From contig CAVRGT010000006.1 of NCBI GenBank assembly GCA_963720805.1, positions 248,001 through 312,000 of the forward strand: 64,000 nucleotides of DNA, written 5' to 3'. A program made the translations under genes and the position numbers. The notes under the pieces are model-generated. The model was given only the letters and a program-made list of their open reading frames with translations. It was not told the DNA's origin and searched no databases. Of this stretch, positions 50,970 through 62,457 are shown one piece after another. The stretch comes from VRUE01 sp963720805 (lineage in GTDB: Bacteria; Actinomycetota; Thermoleophilia; Solirubrobacterales; 70-9). Every line of letters begins with the position of its first letter. Positions within the stretch are counted from its first letter, which is position 1.

Positions 50970-51172
50970 CCTACATCCCCGTAGTCGACGCGAACGAGTG
51001 CAGCGCCCACGGTGACTGCGTCGACGTCGCACCGCAGGTGTTCCGCCTCGACGACACCGCCGAGGTGATCGGCAACGGCCCCTACGAGCTGATCCTCGAG
51101 GCGGCCGAGTCCTGCCCCGCCGTGGCGATCTCGATCGTCGACCAGGAGAGCGGCGAGACCGTCTATCCATAA
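50966..51172 (+). CDS. Single-cluster ferredoxin (3Fe-4S/4Fe-4S)
   Basis: A 68-residue ferredoxin, MTYIPVVDANECSAHGDCVDVAPQVF to SCPAVAISIVDQ. Three Cys (C-S-A-H-G-D-C and a distal C-P) with His in the second ligand place fit a 3Fe-4S cluster like those that serve cytochromes P450 and reductases in actinobacteria. ATG 50966 overlaps the reductase stop. Last gene of the operon, followed by a hairpin. Confidence 0.85.
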   Translation: MTYIPVVDANECSAHGDCVDVAPQVFRLDDTAEVIGNGPYELILEAAESCPAVAISIVDQESGETVYP

Positions 51173-51191
51173 GAGACTTCTAATTAAGTGT

Positions 51192-51225
51192 GTGGCTTTC
51201 CCGTAGTCACCTGCGGGAAAGCCAC
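51192..51225 (+). terminator. 12-bp stem terminator after the redox operon
   Basis: GTGGCTTTCCCG and CGGGAAAGCCAC are perfect arms around a 10-base loop, 20 bases after the ferredoxin stop and before a new promoter. Confidence 0.65.
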
Positions 51226-51233
51226 AGAGTTAT

Positions 51234-51261
51234 TTGACACGGTGACTCGGCGAGGTACCGT
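51234..51261 (+). promoter_or_regulatory. Promoter of the cytochrome b group
   Basis: Consensus TTGACA at 51234-51239, a 16-base spacer and TACCGT at 51256-51261, about 34 bases upstream of the ATG at 51295. Confidence 0.5.
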
Positions 51262-51294
51262 CGCCTCAACCGACCGAAGGGTTGAGGTCACGCG

Positions 51295-51473
51295 ATGGCG
51301 GCACCCGTGCCTGTGGTACTGGCAGCACTGTTCGATCTGAGCAACCCAGCGCACTACGTTCACTGGCATTTCTTTCAGATGTCGGTCTCGAACCTGATCG
51401 TGATCCGCTGATGATCGCCGTCTTCATCGCCGCGATCGCGATCCCCTTCCCCAAGCGGGAGCGCATCCAGTGA
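51295..51473 (+). pseudogene. Small membrane protein preceding cytochrome b, frameshifted
   Basis: ATG 51295 reads MAAPVPVVLAALFDLSNPAH and YVHWHFFQMSVSNLIVI; near 51409 one lost base changes frame to LMIAVFIAAIAIPFPKRERIQ with a stop at 51473. The whole is a 59-residue single-TM protein. Its stop overlaps the cytochrome b start (GTGA), so it is probably a small subunit or assembly partner. Two His in HWHF face the start of the helix. Confidence 0.55.
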
Positions 51474-53103
51474 GCGAGGGCGAGAAGGGCGCCTCGCCCG
51501 CCGAGCGGCAGATGTGGACGACCTGGGTGCGCGAGCGGGCGGTCAGCTCGCTGCCGCCGGAGAAGCTCCTCCCCGACCGCCAGCCCTCCTACGTCTCCTC
51601 GTGGATCTACGTCTTCGGCGTCGCCGCGATCGCGGCGCTGGTCGTGGTCGTCGTCTCGGGGATGATCCTCGGCCTCAAGGGGCCGGAATGGTGGCACGTC
51701 TCCAGCGTCGGGCGGTTCTTCAACGGCATCCACCTCTGGGCGGTGGAGATGTTCTTCTTCGCCATGGTCGTCCACCTCTGGGGGAAGTTCTTCATGGGCG
51801 GCCTGGCGCGGCGGCCGCGGCGCGCACCTGGGTGACCGGCGCGATCACCTTCCTGGTCGCGATCGGCGCCGCCTTCACCGGCTACCTCTCCCAGCAGAAC
51901 TTCGACTCGCAGTGGATCGCCAGCGAGGGCAAGGACGGCCTCAACTCGGTCGGCATCGGCGCCTTCTTCAACGTCGCCGACTTCGGCCAGATGTACACCT
52001 TCCACGTGATCCTGCTGCCGCTCGCCGTAGTCGCCCTGGTGGTCTGGCACGTGCTGCTGGTGCGCCGCCACGGCGTCGTGCCGCCCTACCCGGCCCAGGC
52101 TGCCAGCCCGCCCGCGCCGCGCAGCCGGGCGAGGGAACGCAGTGAGCGTGGCCGCCTCCGGCCGCGCCCGATCCGCCGCCCTGGCCCGGCCCGTTCGTCC
52201 GCTACGACCTGGTCAAGGAGCTGGTCGTCGCGCTCGGCGTCGTCGCCGCTGCTCGTCGTCGCCTTGACGATCCTCTTCTCCTCGCCCGACGACCCGCCGA
52301 CGACGATCCAGAGCTGGTCCCAGGCCGACCCCGGCGACTTCGTCGCCACCGCGACGACCGAGCTGGGCGGCACCAGCGAGCTCGCCGAATACGGCCCGCC
52401 CTACAACCACACGCCGGAAGCGACCCAGAAGATCGGCCCGCTCGACCTGCAGAGCACGCCCGGCGTGCGCATCCCGATCGACACCGCGCAAGGACTTCGT
52501 GATCGAACCGCTGCGCGAGATCCCGGCCAACCCGCGCCTGAAGCTGGCGCTCGGCGACCTACGAAGCGGCGCCGCCGGCGCTGCAGGAAGCCTGGACCAG
52601 CGCCTACGAAGGCGCGGCTCGAAGAAGCGCGCATCGTCGCGCGGCGTCCCGGTCCTCCCCGCCGGCCGCTACGGCCCGGTCGCGCCGATGATGGCCGCGC
52701 TGCTCGGCCTCGCCCAGAGCGGCGGCCTCGACGGCGCCCTGCTCGCCGGCAACCACCGCTTCTACCAGACCAACTACACCAAGCCGCTGCTCTTCCTCTC
52801 CGGCGGCGGCTACTTCGAGGAGCGCGCCGAAGGCCAGCACCTGCTCGGCGAACAGTGGGGGATGATGAACGAGACCGGCAGCTACCCCGGCCAGGTCTGG
52901 CTCTGGCTCTACACCGTCTGGTACCAGATCGAACCGTTCAAGGAATCACCCAACGCCGACGCGCTGATCTTCGCCCTGATGGGCGTGCTCAGCCTCGCCT
53001 TCATCTGCATCCCCTTCATCCCCGGGCTGAAGCACGCTCCCCCGCCACCTCGCGCGTCTACCGGGTGATCTGGCGCGACCACTACCGCGAAGTCGAGGAC
53101 TGA
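51470..53103 (+). pseudogene. Cytochrome b (bc-type complex) subunit, frameshifted
   Basis: GTG 51470 starts MSEGEKGASPAERQMWTTWV, then YVFGVAAIAALVVVVVSGMILG and NGIHLWAVEMFFFAMVVHLWGKFFM with the first haem His pair. After a break near 51825, FLVAIGAAFTGYLSQQNFDSQW and YTFHVILLPLAVVALVVWHVLLVRRHG supply the second pair. Further breaks near 52140-52240, 52495 and 52620 lead to a C-terminal region with TM helices (ADALIFALMGVLSLAFICIPFIPG) and RVYRVIWRDHYREVED. The domain order fits a large actinobacterial cytochrome b with a C-terminal extension. Frame breaks look like sequence error. Confidence 0.7.
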
Positions 53104-53204
53104 GCCGGGGACCCTGACCGAGGACAGTCAGGCAATCTCGGTCATGCGGGATTTCCCGGATGGCGCGGCAACCGCGCTCGCCTAGGTTGGGCCTTAGCCA
53201 AGCA

Positions 53205-54220
<1,016 letters not shown>

Positions 54221-54223
54221 GCG

Positions 54224-55648
54224 ATGGCGCGGCCGAAGTTCGTCCCGATCGCCGCCGCACTCGCTGGAGCGCTTCCGGCCCCTGCTCGGCGACGACTACG
54301 CGCGGGTCGAGGCAGCGGCCGCCACGCGCTCGCGAGCGCTTCGCCGGGCGGGCGATCTGGCACGTCAGCTCGACCCTGCGCGGCGGCGGCGTCGCCGAGA
54401 TGCTGCGCGCGCTGCTCCCCTACGTGCGCGGCGCCGGGATCGACACCCGCTGGGTGGTCCTGCGCGAGCGGGCCGAGTTCTTCGCGCTGACCAAGCGCCT
54501 CCACAACAACCTGCACGGCGAACGCCGGCGACGGCGGGGCGCTCGGCGAAGCGGAGCGCGAGCTCTACGAGGAGACCCTGGCGGCAAGCGCCGGCAGCTC
54601 TCGCCGGCTGCGTGCGGCCAGGCGACATCGTCTTCCTCCACGACCCCCAGACCGCCGGCCTGGCGCGGGCCGCCAAGGCGGCGGGGGCGCACGGTCGTCT
54701 GGCGCTGCCACATCGGCGTCGACGACGCCCGAACAGACCGTCCGCGGGGCCTGGGACTTCCTCGCCCCCTACGTCCGCCTCGCCGACGCCTGCGTCTTCT
54801 CGCGCCGCGAGTACGTCTGGGACGGTGCTCGACCGCGAGCGCAGCTGGGCGGTGGCGCCCTCGCATCGACCCCTTCTCGCCGAAGAACCAGGAGATCGAG
54901 CCGGACCGGTCGAGGGGATCCTCGCCGCGATCGGGCTCGGCGCGCGGAGCACCGCGGCAGGCGCCGACCTTCAGCCGCGCCGACGGCACGCCGGGCCGGG
55001 TCGAGCGCCGGGCCGAGGTGATCCAGGACGCGCCGCTGCCCGCCGCGGCACGGCGGTGGTGCAGGTCTCCCGCTGGGACCGGCTCAAGGACCATCGCGGC
55101 CTGCTCGAGTGCTTCGCGCGCCACGCTCGGCGGCGAAGATCTCCACCTCGTCCTGGCCGGGCCGGCACCGGCCGCCGTCTCCGACGACCCCGAAGGGCTC
55201 GCGGTCTGGGAGGACGTCTGCGCGGCCTGGGCGGAGCTCGCCCGGCGAAGTCCGGCGTCGCGTCCACCTGGCCAGCCTGCCGATGGACGACTTCGACGAA
55301 AACGCGGCGATGGTCAACGCGCTCCAGCGGCGCGCCGACATCGTCGTGCAGAAGAGCCTGGCCGAGGGATTCGGCCTCACCGTCGCCGAGGCGATGTGGA
55401 AGCGGCGGCCGGTGATCGGCACCCGCGTCGGCGGGATCCAGGACCAGATCGTCGACGGCGTCAGCGGCGTCCTGATCGACGATCCCCGCGACCTCGAGTC
55501 AGCTGGCGCAGGCGATCATCGCGCTCGCCGGGGACCCCGGCGCGCCGCCGAGATCGGCGAGGCAGCGCGCCAGCGGGTCTTCGACCGCTTCCTCGCCGCC
55601 AACCGCCTGGTCGAGTACGCGCAATTGCTCGGCGGTCTGGGCCAATGA
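54224..55648 (+). pseudogene. treT: Trehalose synthase (TreT-type glycosyltransferase), frameshifted
   Basis: Starting at ATG 54224, the stitched frames give AIWHVSSTLRGGGVAEMLRALLPYVRGAGIDTRWVVL, GDIVFLHDPQTAGLARAAKAAGA, VWRCHIGVD, APSIDPFSPKNQEIEP-like, VVQVSRWDRLKDHRGLLECFARH, HLASLPMDDFDENAAMVNALQRRADIVVQKSLAEGFGLTVAEAMWKRRPVIGTRVGGIQDQI. This is the GT4 trehalose synthase that joins NDP-glucose and glucose. At least seven indels are needed, the densest cluster in the window, yet every motif is intact, so sequence error is likely. Confidence 0.75.
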
Positions 55649-55746
55649 GCTTGCGGTGCGCCTTTTACACCGGTGACGTGCATAAGGCGCACCGGAACCG
55701 GTGGTGGGCGAGGTGAGCGACGGGTATCCCATACACCGCGAGGCTG

Positions 55747-58422
55747 ATGTCGGTGCTGCGTGACGGCTCGACCGTGCACCTGCGGCCGGTGCGCGCCCGG
55801 CGACGAGGCGGTGCTGCGCGACTTTTTCGCCGCGCTCGACCCCCGTTCGCGGGCCTTCCGCTTCTTCTCCGGCGCCGCCGACCTCGACCAGGCCGCGCAG
55901 ATGATGGCCAACGTCGACTACAGGGGCCGTTACGGCCTGATCGCCGGCCGCGGCGCCGAGCACCGCCCGCTCGGCCACGGCATCTACCTCGAGCTCGCCC
56001 GACGGCAGGGCCGAAGTCGCCTTCGCGGTCGCCGCCGAGATGCAGGGCCATGGCCTCGGCACGATCCTGCTCGCCCACCTCGCCGAGGTCGCGGCAGGAG
56101 AACGGGATCGCCACCTTCGTCGCCGAGGTGATGCCGCAGAACCACCGGATGATCGAGATGTTCCGCCGCAGCGGCTTCCCGGTCGAGATCGACGCCAGTG
56201 CCGAAGGGCTGTCACGTCGAGCTCCCGACCTCGCTCTCGACGGCGGCGGTCGAGCGCTTCGAGGACCGCGACCGCCTGGCGGCGAAGGCGGCGATCGGAG
56301 CCTTCCTCGAGCCGCGCTCGATCGCCGTCGTCGGCGCCTCGCGCCGGCGCGGCAGCGGTCGGCGGCGAGGTGCTGCACAACCTGATCGCATCGGGCTTCG
56401 AGGGACCGGTCTTCGCGGTCAACCCCTCCGCCGAGACGGTGCAGTCGCTGCCGGCCTGGCCCAGCGTCAGCGAGATCCCCGGCGAGCTCGACCTCGCCGT
56501 GCTCGCGGTCCGGGCCGCGGGCATCGCCGCCGTCGCCCGTGAATGCGCCGCCAAGGGGGCCCGCGGGCTGGTTGTGCTCTCGGCCGGCTTCAGCGAGATC
56601 GGCGCCGAGGGGGCCGAGCGGGAGCGCGAGCTGCTGGCGATCTGCCGCGAGGCCGGGATGCAGGCTGATCGGCCCCAACTGCCTGGGGATCCTCAGCACC
56701 GCGCCCGAGCGCCGGCTTCAACGCCGAGCTTCGCCCCGACCGCCCCGCCGGCCGGCGACGTCGGCTTCGTCACCCAGAGCGGCGCCCTCGGCCTCGCCCT
56801 GATCGATTTCGCCACGAGCAGGAACCTCGGCGTCTCCTCGTTCGCCTCGATCGGCAACCGCGCCGACATCACCGCCACCGACCTGCTCGAGTACTGGGAG
56901 GACGACGAGCGGACGCGGGTGGCGCTGCTCTACATCGAGTCCTTCACCAACCCGCGCCGCTTCGCCCGGGTGACGCAACGGGTCGGCCGGCGCAAGCCGG
57001 TCGTCGTCGTCAAGAGCGGGCGCTCCGCCGCCGGCGCCCGCGCCGCCGGCTCCCACACCGGGGCGCTGCTCGCCGCCTCGGACCGCACCACCGATGCGCT
57101 CTTCGAGCAGTCGGGGGTGATCCGCGCCGAGACCCTCGCCGAGCTGCTCGACGTCGCCTCGCTGCTCTCCGGCCAGCCATTGCCGGCGGGGCCGCGGGTC
57201 GGCATCCTGACCAACGCCGGCGGCCCGGCGATCATGTGCGCCGACACCTGCGAGGCGGTCGGGCTCGAGGTGCCGCCGCTGCCCGAGAAGCTCCAGGACC
57301 GACTGCGCGGGTTCCTCGCCGCCGAGGCCTCGGCCGCCAACCCGGTCGACATGATCGCGACCGCGACCGCCGAGCAGTACCGGCGGGCGATCGGCGAGCT
57401 GGCCAGCTGGGACGGGATCGACGCGCTGATCGTGATCTTCATCCGGCCGCTCTCGATCGAGGCCGCCGAGATCGCCGCCGGGGTGCAGGGCGCGGTGGCG
57501 GAGATGAAGCGGAAGATCCCGGTCCAGGCCGTCTTCATGTCGCCCGCCGACCACGCGGCGCTGGCCGGCTCGGCCGAGTTGCCGATCCACCTCTACCCCG
57601 AAGACGCGGCGCGGGCCCTGGGCAAGGTGGCGCGCTACGTGCGCTGGCGCGAGCGCCCCGAGCCGCCGGCAGTTGACTTCGCCGACCTGCGCGGGGACGA
57701 GGCGGCGGCGATCCTGGCCGAAGCGCTGGCCGCGGAGCGGGAGTGGCTGGGCGCCGAGGAGTGCGCGCGGCTGCTCGACTGCTACGGGATCGCGATGCCC
57801 GAGTCGCTCACCGCCGCCAGCCCGCAGGCGGCAGGCGAGGCGGCCGAGCGGCTCGGCGGCGCCGTCGCCCTCAAGGCGCACGGGCCGCGGATCCTGCACA
57901 AGACCGAGCTGGGGGCGGTGCGGACCGGCCTCGAGGGGGCTGATGAGGTCGCCGGGGCGGCGGCACGAGATGGACGAGGACCTGGCCCGGGCCGGGGTCG
58001 AGCACGAGGCGTTTCTCGTGCAGCGGACGATCGAGGGCGGGGTCGAGCTGCTGGTCGGGGTGGCGAGCGACCCGGTCTTCGGCCCCGTGGTCGCCTGCGG
58101 CGCCGGCGGCACCGCGGTCGAGCTGCTCGGCGACGTCTCGGTGCGCGTCTGCCCGCTGAGCGCCGGCGACGGGGCCGAGATGATCCGCTCGCTGGCGATC
58201 TACCCGATGCTGGGCGGCTTCCGCGGCATGGCCCCGGTCGACCTCGCCGCCCTGGAAGCGGTCGTCCTGCGGGTCGGCGCCCTCGCCGACTCCCACCGCG
58301 AGATCGTCGAGCTCGACCTCAACCCGGTGATCGCGACCGCGGATGGGGCGTTCGCGGTCGACGCCCGGGTACGAATCGCCGCGCCACCCCCGGCCCGCCC
58401 CTGGCCGGGCACCTGGTCCTAG
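55747..58422 (+). pseudogene. GNAT / NDP-forming acyl-CoA synthetase fusion, frameshifted
   Basis: An N-terminal GNAT domain (STVHLRPVR, GDEAVLRDFFAALDPRSRAFRFF, MQGHGLGTILLAHLAEVA with the acetyl-CoA P-loop) is followed by the acetyl-CoA synthetase (ADP-forming)-like CoA-binding, ligase and ATP-grasp parts (LEPRSIAVVGASRR, FVTQSGALGLALIDFA, GSHTGALLAASDRTTDALFEQSGVI, ALKAHGPRILHKTELGAVRTGL, VVACGAGGTAVELLGD). Such fusions are Pat-type protein acetyltransferases; GNAT at the N-terminus is the less common order. Breaks occur near 55797, 55998, 56095, 56210, 56352, 56665, 56715 and 57962. The catalytic His of the ligase region (SHTGALL) is present. Confidence 0.75.
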
Positions 58423-58497
58423 GCGCCGGATTCGCAACGGGCTGCGTCAACCTCGCTATTTACTCACGGTCGTGCTGATCCTGCTCGACTGATCCGT

Positions 58498-59241
58498 TCA
58501 GCCCTTGCGTTTGGCCATTCGCTCGAGCTGCTTGCCGAAGGCCCGCTCGACTTCGTCGGACATCGTCATTCGGTAGACGGCGACCAGGGCCTGCAGTGAG
58601 AGTGGGCGCAGCTGATCGAGCGCGGCGCGGACCTCCGGCCAGCGCTCCTCCGGGTAGCCCTCCTCTTCAAAGGGCTTCCAGATGTCGTCGAGGAAGAGCT
58701 TGACGAACTCGTGGGAGACCGACCGGCAGCGGCTCTGCACCTTGGCGATCACGGCGAGGGCGTGATCGAGCGGTACCCCCGTCGCCACAACGCCCTCGGC
58801 GGCGTCCAGCAGGGAGGGGAACGGCGCCTCGAAGCGGTCGTCGTCGATCACGACGAGGGCGCCGGCGTCGATCGCCCGCTTCAGCGCGTCGTCGATCTCG
58901 GTGCCGAAGCGATCGGCCAGATCCTTGCGGGTGAATGTCTGGGGCTGCTCGCCGTCGAAATCGTCGAGCGCCCGCTTGAAGGAGAGGAATTGCTCGGCGG
59001 GCCCGAGGTTCTGGCTCAGCAGCCGCTCGATTCCCTTCAGGTTGAAGCCGTCGGTCTGCAGCTCCTGGATCATCCGCAGTCGGTCGAGGTGGGCGGGCCC
59101 GTAGTAGCCGACCCGGTCGCGCACCTCGGGGGCGGGCAGCAGCCCGCGCGCCCGGTGCGAGCGGATGTTGCGAACCGTCATCCCCGTCTCCGCGGCGAGC
59201 TCTTCGATCGTCAGGTCGTTCTCGGGCTTAGTGGCCGCCAT
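58498..59241 (-). CDS. MerR-family transcriptional regulator
   Basis: A 247-residue regulator. LTIEELAAETGMTVRNIRSHRARGLLPAPEVRDRVGYYGPAHLDRLRMIQELQTDGFNLKGIERLL is a full MerR winged helix at residues ~10-75; the remainder is a helical ligand-binding region without metal Cys. ATG 59241 is chosen. It is divergent from the ferredoxin reductase-desaturase pair with 112 bases between starts, so control of membrane-lipid desaturation is plausible. Confidence 0.8.
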   Translation of the reverse strand: MAATKPENDLTIEELAAETGMTVRNIRSHRARGLLPAPEVRDRVGYYGPAHLDRLRMIQELQTDGFNLKGIERLLSQNLGPAEQFLSFKRALDDFDGEQPQTFTRKDLADRFGTEIDDALKRAIDAGALVVIDDDRFEAPFPSLLDAAEGVVATGVPLDHALAVIAKVQSRCRSVSHEFVKLFLDDIWKPFEEEGYPEERWPEVRAALDQLRPLSLQALVAVYRMTMSDEVERAFGKQLERMAKRKG

Positions 59242-59353
59242 CTGTGTGAAACCTATCACTGAAAGACGGCGCACTAGTTGACGTGACGGCATTTGGTGTT
59301 ACGTTGTCTCCCGTCACGGGTATCGCTGCCAAACACCCAGCGAAGAGGAGACC

Positions 59354-60425
59354 ATGAGCCCCACCGCAACAAGCCTGCGATGCACGATCGCCGGACCGCA
59401 CGGGATCGACGCTACCTCGAGCAGATCAAGCCGACCCTGGTCATCGGCGAGTGCCGGGCCGAGGTGATGGCGGTGAGCGCAGTACGGAGGACAGCGTCAC
59501 CCTGTCCCTGCGCGCCAACCGCGCCTGGGGCGGCATCCGCGCCGGCCAGTTCGTCCAGGTCTCGGTCGAGATCGACGGCGTTCGCCACAACCGCTGCTAC
59601 TCGCCGGCCTCCGCCGAGGGCCGCGGCCGCGAGCTGGAGATCACGGCCAAGCGCCACCCCGATGGCCTGGTCTCGAACTTCCTCGCCGACCACGCCCAGC
59701 CCGGCATGGTGTTCGGCCTCTCGCAGGCCGACGGCGACTTCCACCTTCCCGACGCCCGCCCCGACTCGATCCTGCTGATCGGCGCCGGCAGCGGCATCAC
59801 ACCCCTGATGGCGATCATCCGCACGCTCTGCGCGGACGGGCACCCGGGGCCGGATCGCACTGATCCAGTACGCCCCGGACCCCGATCGCACGATCTACCG
59901 CCAGGAGCTCGACCGCCTGGCGGCGGAGAACCCGAACTTCACGCTGGCCCGCTCCTACACGCGGGCGCCGGGCGTCGGTGAGCTCGACGGCCATTTCAGC
60001 CCGACCCACCTGCCCCAGGCCGAGCCCCTGCTTCGCCGACGGCGGAGACCTTCGCCTGCGGCCCCCCTGCCCTGCTCGACGCGGTGCGCGGCACCTGGGC
60101 CAACGGCCTCGAGCAGCGGCTGCACGTCGAGAGCTTCGTCCCCCCAGCCTGTTTCCCGGTCGGCGAGCCCGGGACGGGCTCGATCCGCTTCGCCGGCTCG
60201 GACCTCGAGGTCGAGAACAGCGGCGCCTCGATCCTGGAGCAGGCCGAGCAGGCCGGCGTCCCGGCGCAGTCGGGCTGCCGGATGGGGATCTGCCACACCT
60301 GCACCTGCCGCAAGCTGAGCGGCAGCGTCAAGAACCTGCTCACCGATGAGGTCTCCGCCGCGCCCGACGAGGAGATCCAGCTCTGCATCTCGGCTCCGCT
60401 CAGCGACCTCGTAATCGACCTTTGA
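59354..60425 (+). pseudogene. Flavodoxin/ferredoxin reductase with C-terminal 2Fe-2S domain, frameshifted
   Basis: The joined frames give SVTLSLRANRAWGGIRAGQFVQVSVEIDGVRHNRCYSPAS (FAD), ILLIGAGSGITPLMAIIRTL (NAD), a FACGPPAL segment and a C-terminal plant-type ferredoxin with CRMGICHTCTCRKLSG and a distal LCIS. This matches the reductase that feeds electrons to DesA3-type stearoyl desaturases in Mycobacterium (Rv3230c). Breaks near 59412, 59482, 59850 and 60030 are single-base losses such as GACGC for GACCGC. ATG 59354 with GAGGAGACC upstream. Confidence 0.78.
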
Positions 60426-60450
60426 ACCGACTTTCACGAAAGGCAACCAA

Positions 60451-61596
60451 ATGAGCACGACGACCGAAACTCAGATCCCCCTCACGCCGGAGCAGATCGA
60501 GAGCTTCGGAGAGGAGCTCGACGCGATCCGCCAGCGCGTGCTCGCCGATCGCGGCGAGCGCGACGCCAACTACATCCGCAAGGTGATCCGCGCCCAGCGC
60601 GGGCTCGAGGTCGCCGGCCGCGGCCTGCTCTGGGCGGGGGTCTTCCCCCGGCCTGGATCGCCGGGACGACCGCCCTCTCGCTCTCCAAGATCCTCGACAA
60701 CATGGAGATCGGCCACAACGTGATGCACGGCCAGTACGACTGGATGAACGACCCGGCGCTCTCCGGCAAGCGAGTTCGAGTGGGACAACGCCTGTCCGGC
60801 CGACCAGTGGCGCCACTCCCACAACTACATGCACCACACCCACACCAACATCGTCGGCAAGGACCGCGACATCGGCTACGGCGTGCTGCGCATGTCGGAG
60901 GACCAGCGCTGGAGGCCCTACTACCTCGGCAACCCGCGTCTACGCGACCCTGCTGGCGCTGCTCTTCCAGTACGGGGTGGCCGTGCACGACCTCGAAACC
61001 GAGCGCCTAACGAGCCGGCGAGATCAAGCTCGCCGACAAGCGCAAGCTGCTCGAGCGGGATCTGGAAGAAGGTCCGCCGCCAGACCCTGAAGGACTACGT
61101 GATCTTCCCGGCGCTCTCGGGCCCGTTCTTCCTCTTCCCCCTGGCCGGCAACGCGACCGCGAACCTGGTCCGCAACGTCTGGTCGTTCACGATCATCTTC
61201 TGCGGGCACTTCCCCGAAGGAACCCACGAGTTCAGCGAGGAGGAGACCGAGAACGAGAGCCGCGGCGAGTGGTACTACCGCCAGCTGCTCGGCTCGGCCA
61301 ACCTCAGCGGCAGCCGGCCCTTCCACATCCTCGCCGGCAACCTCAGCTTCCAGATCGAGCACCACCTCTTCCCCGACCTGCCGGCCAACCGCTACGCGGA
61401 AATCTCGACCGAGGTGCGCGAGATCTGCGAGCGCTACGGCATCCCCTACAACGTCGGCCCGCTGGGCAAGCAGTTCGGCAGCGTCGTCAAGAAGATCTGC
61501 CGCCTGGCGCTTCCCGACCGCAAGCGCGGCGGCGACAACCGGCTGCCGAAAGCAGAGCAGAGCGGCAAGGAGAAGCGCCTGCCGGTGGCTGCCTGA
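60451..61596 (+). pseudogene. Fatty acid desaturase (DesA3-like), frameshifted
   Basis: Di-iron membrane desaturase with all three His boxes: MEIGHNVMHGQYDWMND, WRHSHNYMHHTHTNIVG and NLSFQIEHHLFPDLPANRY. Start MSTTTETQIPLTPEQIE at ATG 60451. Breaks near 60648, 60776, 60945, 61005 and 61062. It lies 25 bases after its reductase, so the two form the electron-transfer pair for delta-9-type desaturation of acyl chains. Confidence 0.8.
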
Positions 61597-61605
61597 AACC
61601 TTCTC

Positions 61606-62457
61606 CTAGGCGGACTTCAGCGTGAAGTGGACCCGGGTCCCGGGCGCGGCGTCTTCGAACCAGATCTTGCCGCCGTGGGCTTCGACGATCGCCCGCGAGA
61701 TTGCCAGGCCGAGGCCGGCGCCGTCCTCGCCGCGGGCGGCGTCGCCGCGGTAGAAGGCCTCGAAGACCCGCTCGCCGTCGCCCGCCGCGATGCCCTCGCC
61801 ATTGTCGGCGACCTCGACCTCCACCCCACCGGCGGCGGAGCGCGCGCGCACGGTGACGCTGCCGTCGGCCGGGGTGTGGCGGATCGCGTTCTGGATCAGG
61901 TTGAAGAGGACGCGCTGGACCTTCTCGGCGTTGGCGCTGGCCACCAGCTCGCTCGCCGGCAGCTCGGCGGCGAGGCTGACGCCGCGCTCGGCGGCCGGGG
62001 CGCGCATCGCCGCCACGGTGTCGCCGATCAGCTCGCGCACTTTGACCTGGCGCATCGTCCAGGAGATGTCGCCGGCCTCGATCCGCGAGAGCTCGAAGAG
62101 GTCGTCGATCAGGTCGCTGAGCACGCCGACGTGGGTGCGGATCTCCTTCAAGTAGCGATCGCGGGTCTCGCCGATGGCGACGCCGTCGTCGATCGACTCG
62201 ACCAGCAGCCGCAGCGAGGCCAGCGGCGTGCGCAGGTCGTGCGAGGCCGCAGCGACCAACTGTCGGCGCGCCTCCTCGATCTCGTGGCGGGAGCGCTCCT
62301 CCATCGCCAGGCGAACCGCGAGCGCCGCCGCCAATGCCGCACCGGCTGCGGCGAGCAGGACCAGCAGAATCTGGTCGGCTCCCATGTGGCCGGGAACCGC
62401 GACCGCGGCGGCGCCGGCCAGGAAGGCGGCGATCGCGATGACGACAGCGCGCTTCAC
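61606..62457 (-). CDS. Two-component sensor histidine kinase (short, two-TM)
   Basis: A 283-residue kinase: two TM helices at residues ~4-20 and ~28-48 with almost no extracellular loop, then the phosphoacceptor LVAAASHDLRTPLASLRLLVE near 74, an N box NLIQNAIRHTPADG near 195, VADNGEGIAAGDGERVF and GAGLGLAISRAIVEAHGGKI. Likely an intramembrane-sensing kinase. ATG 62457 overlaps the regulator stop by four bases. Confidence 0.88.
   Translation of the reverse strand: MKRAVVIAIAAFLAGAAAVAVPGHMGADQILLVLLAAAGAALAAALAVRLAMEERSRHEIEEARRQLVAAASHDLRTPLASLRLLVESIDDGVAIGETRDRYLKEIRTHVGVLSDLIDDLFELSRIEAGDISWTMRQVKVRELIGDTVAAMRAPAAERGVSLAAELPASELVASANAEKVQRVLFNLIQNAIRHTPADGSVTVRARSAAGGVEVEVADNGEGIAAGDGERVFEAFYRGDAARGEDGAGLGLAISRAIVEAHGGKIWFEDAAPGTRVHFTLKSA

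Noticed and set aside
49208..51172. A 654-codon plus-strand frame through the redox operon
   Set aside because: It is a shadow of the ferric-reductase-like gene and then joins the FAD reductase and ferredoxin frames by chance; the true genes have separate, overlapping starts.
51282..51473. A separate 63-residue plus-strand protein MRSRDGGTRACG onwards
   Set aside because: Its first part is out of frame with the HYVHWHFFQM protein; only its last 21 residues are the true C-terminus after an indel.
56718..58112. A 464-codon minus-strand frame opposite the acyl-CoA synthetase
   Set aside because: Antisense shadow; the plus strand holds the conserved synthetase motifs.
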